A stretch of DNA of 22,389 nucleotides, taken from positions 1-22,389 of the forward strand of contig CALLCD010000152.1 in the NCBI GenBank assembly GCA_938049795.1, read 5' to 3'. Under the pieces are notes generated by a model. It saw only the letters and a program-made list of their open reading frames with translations, ran no database searches and was not told where the DNA came from. How positions within the stretch are numbered: the first letter of the stretch is position 1; every line of letters begins with the position of its first letter. Positions 22,348-22,389 of the stretch are shown piece after piece. This DNA comes from an uncultured Hyphomonadaceae bacterium (lineage in GTDB: Bacteria; Pseudomonadota; Alphaproteobacteria; Caulobacterales; Hyphomonadaceae). A program made the translations under genes and the position numbers.

Positions 22348-22389
22348 TCAGCGCGGCTCGATCAGGGTTGAGAGGGCGTCGATTGTGTC
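22348..22389 (-). CDS. C-terminal fragment, possibly Kdo transferase (WaaA)
   Basis: Fourteen codons run in from the right edge and end at TGA 22348-22350: DTIDALSTLIEPR. The frame stops one base before the lpxK start, which fits an operon. The fragment is too short to identify; Kdo transferase is suggested because waaA-lpxK is a frequent arrangement in Alphaproteobacteria. Confidence 0.4.
   Translation of the reverse strand, partial: DTIDALSTLIEPR

Noticed and set aside
1..22389. A mobile island, defence system or CRISPR array.
   Set aside because: No transposase, integrase, phage, toxin-antitoxin or Cas-like protein, and no regular repeats; the genes are mostly core or common accessory metabolism.

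Overview
This window looks like an ordinary chromosomal segment of an alphaproteobacterium. It is GC-rich, dense with genes and has no intergenic gap above about 200 bases. Supporting signs are an ATP-type PEP carboxykinase, Kdo/lipid A genes, a sequence matching the CtrA consensus TTAA-N7-TTAA upstream of one gene, and protein families common in aquatic, Caulobacter-like or Hyphomonas-like Alphaproteobacteria. The genus is not resolved from sequence alone. I see no tRNA, rRNA, CRISPR array, insertion sequence, phage gene or attachment site.

Layout, left to right. (1) 1-676, plus strand: the tail of a probable SPFH/band-7 protein followed by its usual partner NfeD, with a strong hairpin between them. 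(2) 711-3305, minus strand: an unrecognised polytopic membrane protein downstream of xseA (exonuclease VII large subunit). (3) 3438-5104, plus strand: purD and an overlapping ACT-domain gene, divergent from xseA. (4) 5295-6887: pckA, with a clear rho-independent terminator behind it. (5) 7067-10568: a tight operon of an ACAD10/LvaA-type phosphotransferase, a hot-dog-like CoA-metabolism protein, a GNAT acetyltransferase and a zinc alcohol dehydrogenase. (6) 10657-12636: the most unusual gene, a cytosolic zinc hydrolase of the phospholipase C/S1-P1 nuclease type joined through a Lys/Ala/Pro linker to a helix-hairpin-helix domain, with a CtrA-like box upstream. (7) 12767-15084: a secreted amidohydrolase and a BON-OmpA lipoprotein. 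(8) 15103-22389, minus strand: a long run reading waaA(?)-lpxK-lpxL, then DUF4345-like, GST, rluB, cytochrome P450, crotonase-like and DUF2855 genes, with mostly 1-26 base spacings or overlaps.

How the genes fit together. The right end makes Kdo-lipid A. The P450/crotonase-like/DUF2855 genes look like one oxidative lipid or terpenoid module hitched behind rluB. The 7067-10568 operon probably handles a CoA-linked hydroxy or carbonyl substrate. pckA and purD are core metabolism. The strongest candidate for something not well described is the zinc hydrolase-HhH fusion. Nothing here amounts to a multi-gene defence or mobile system.
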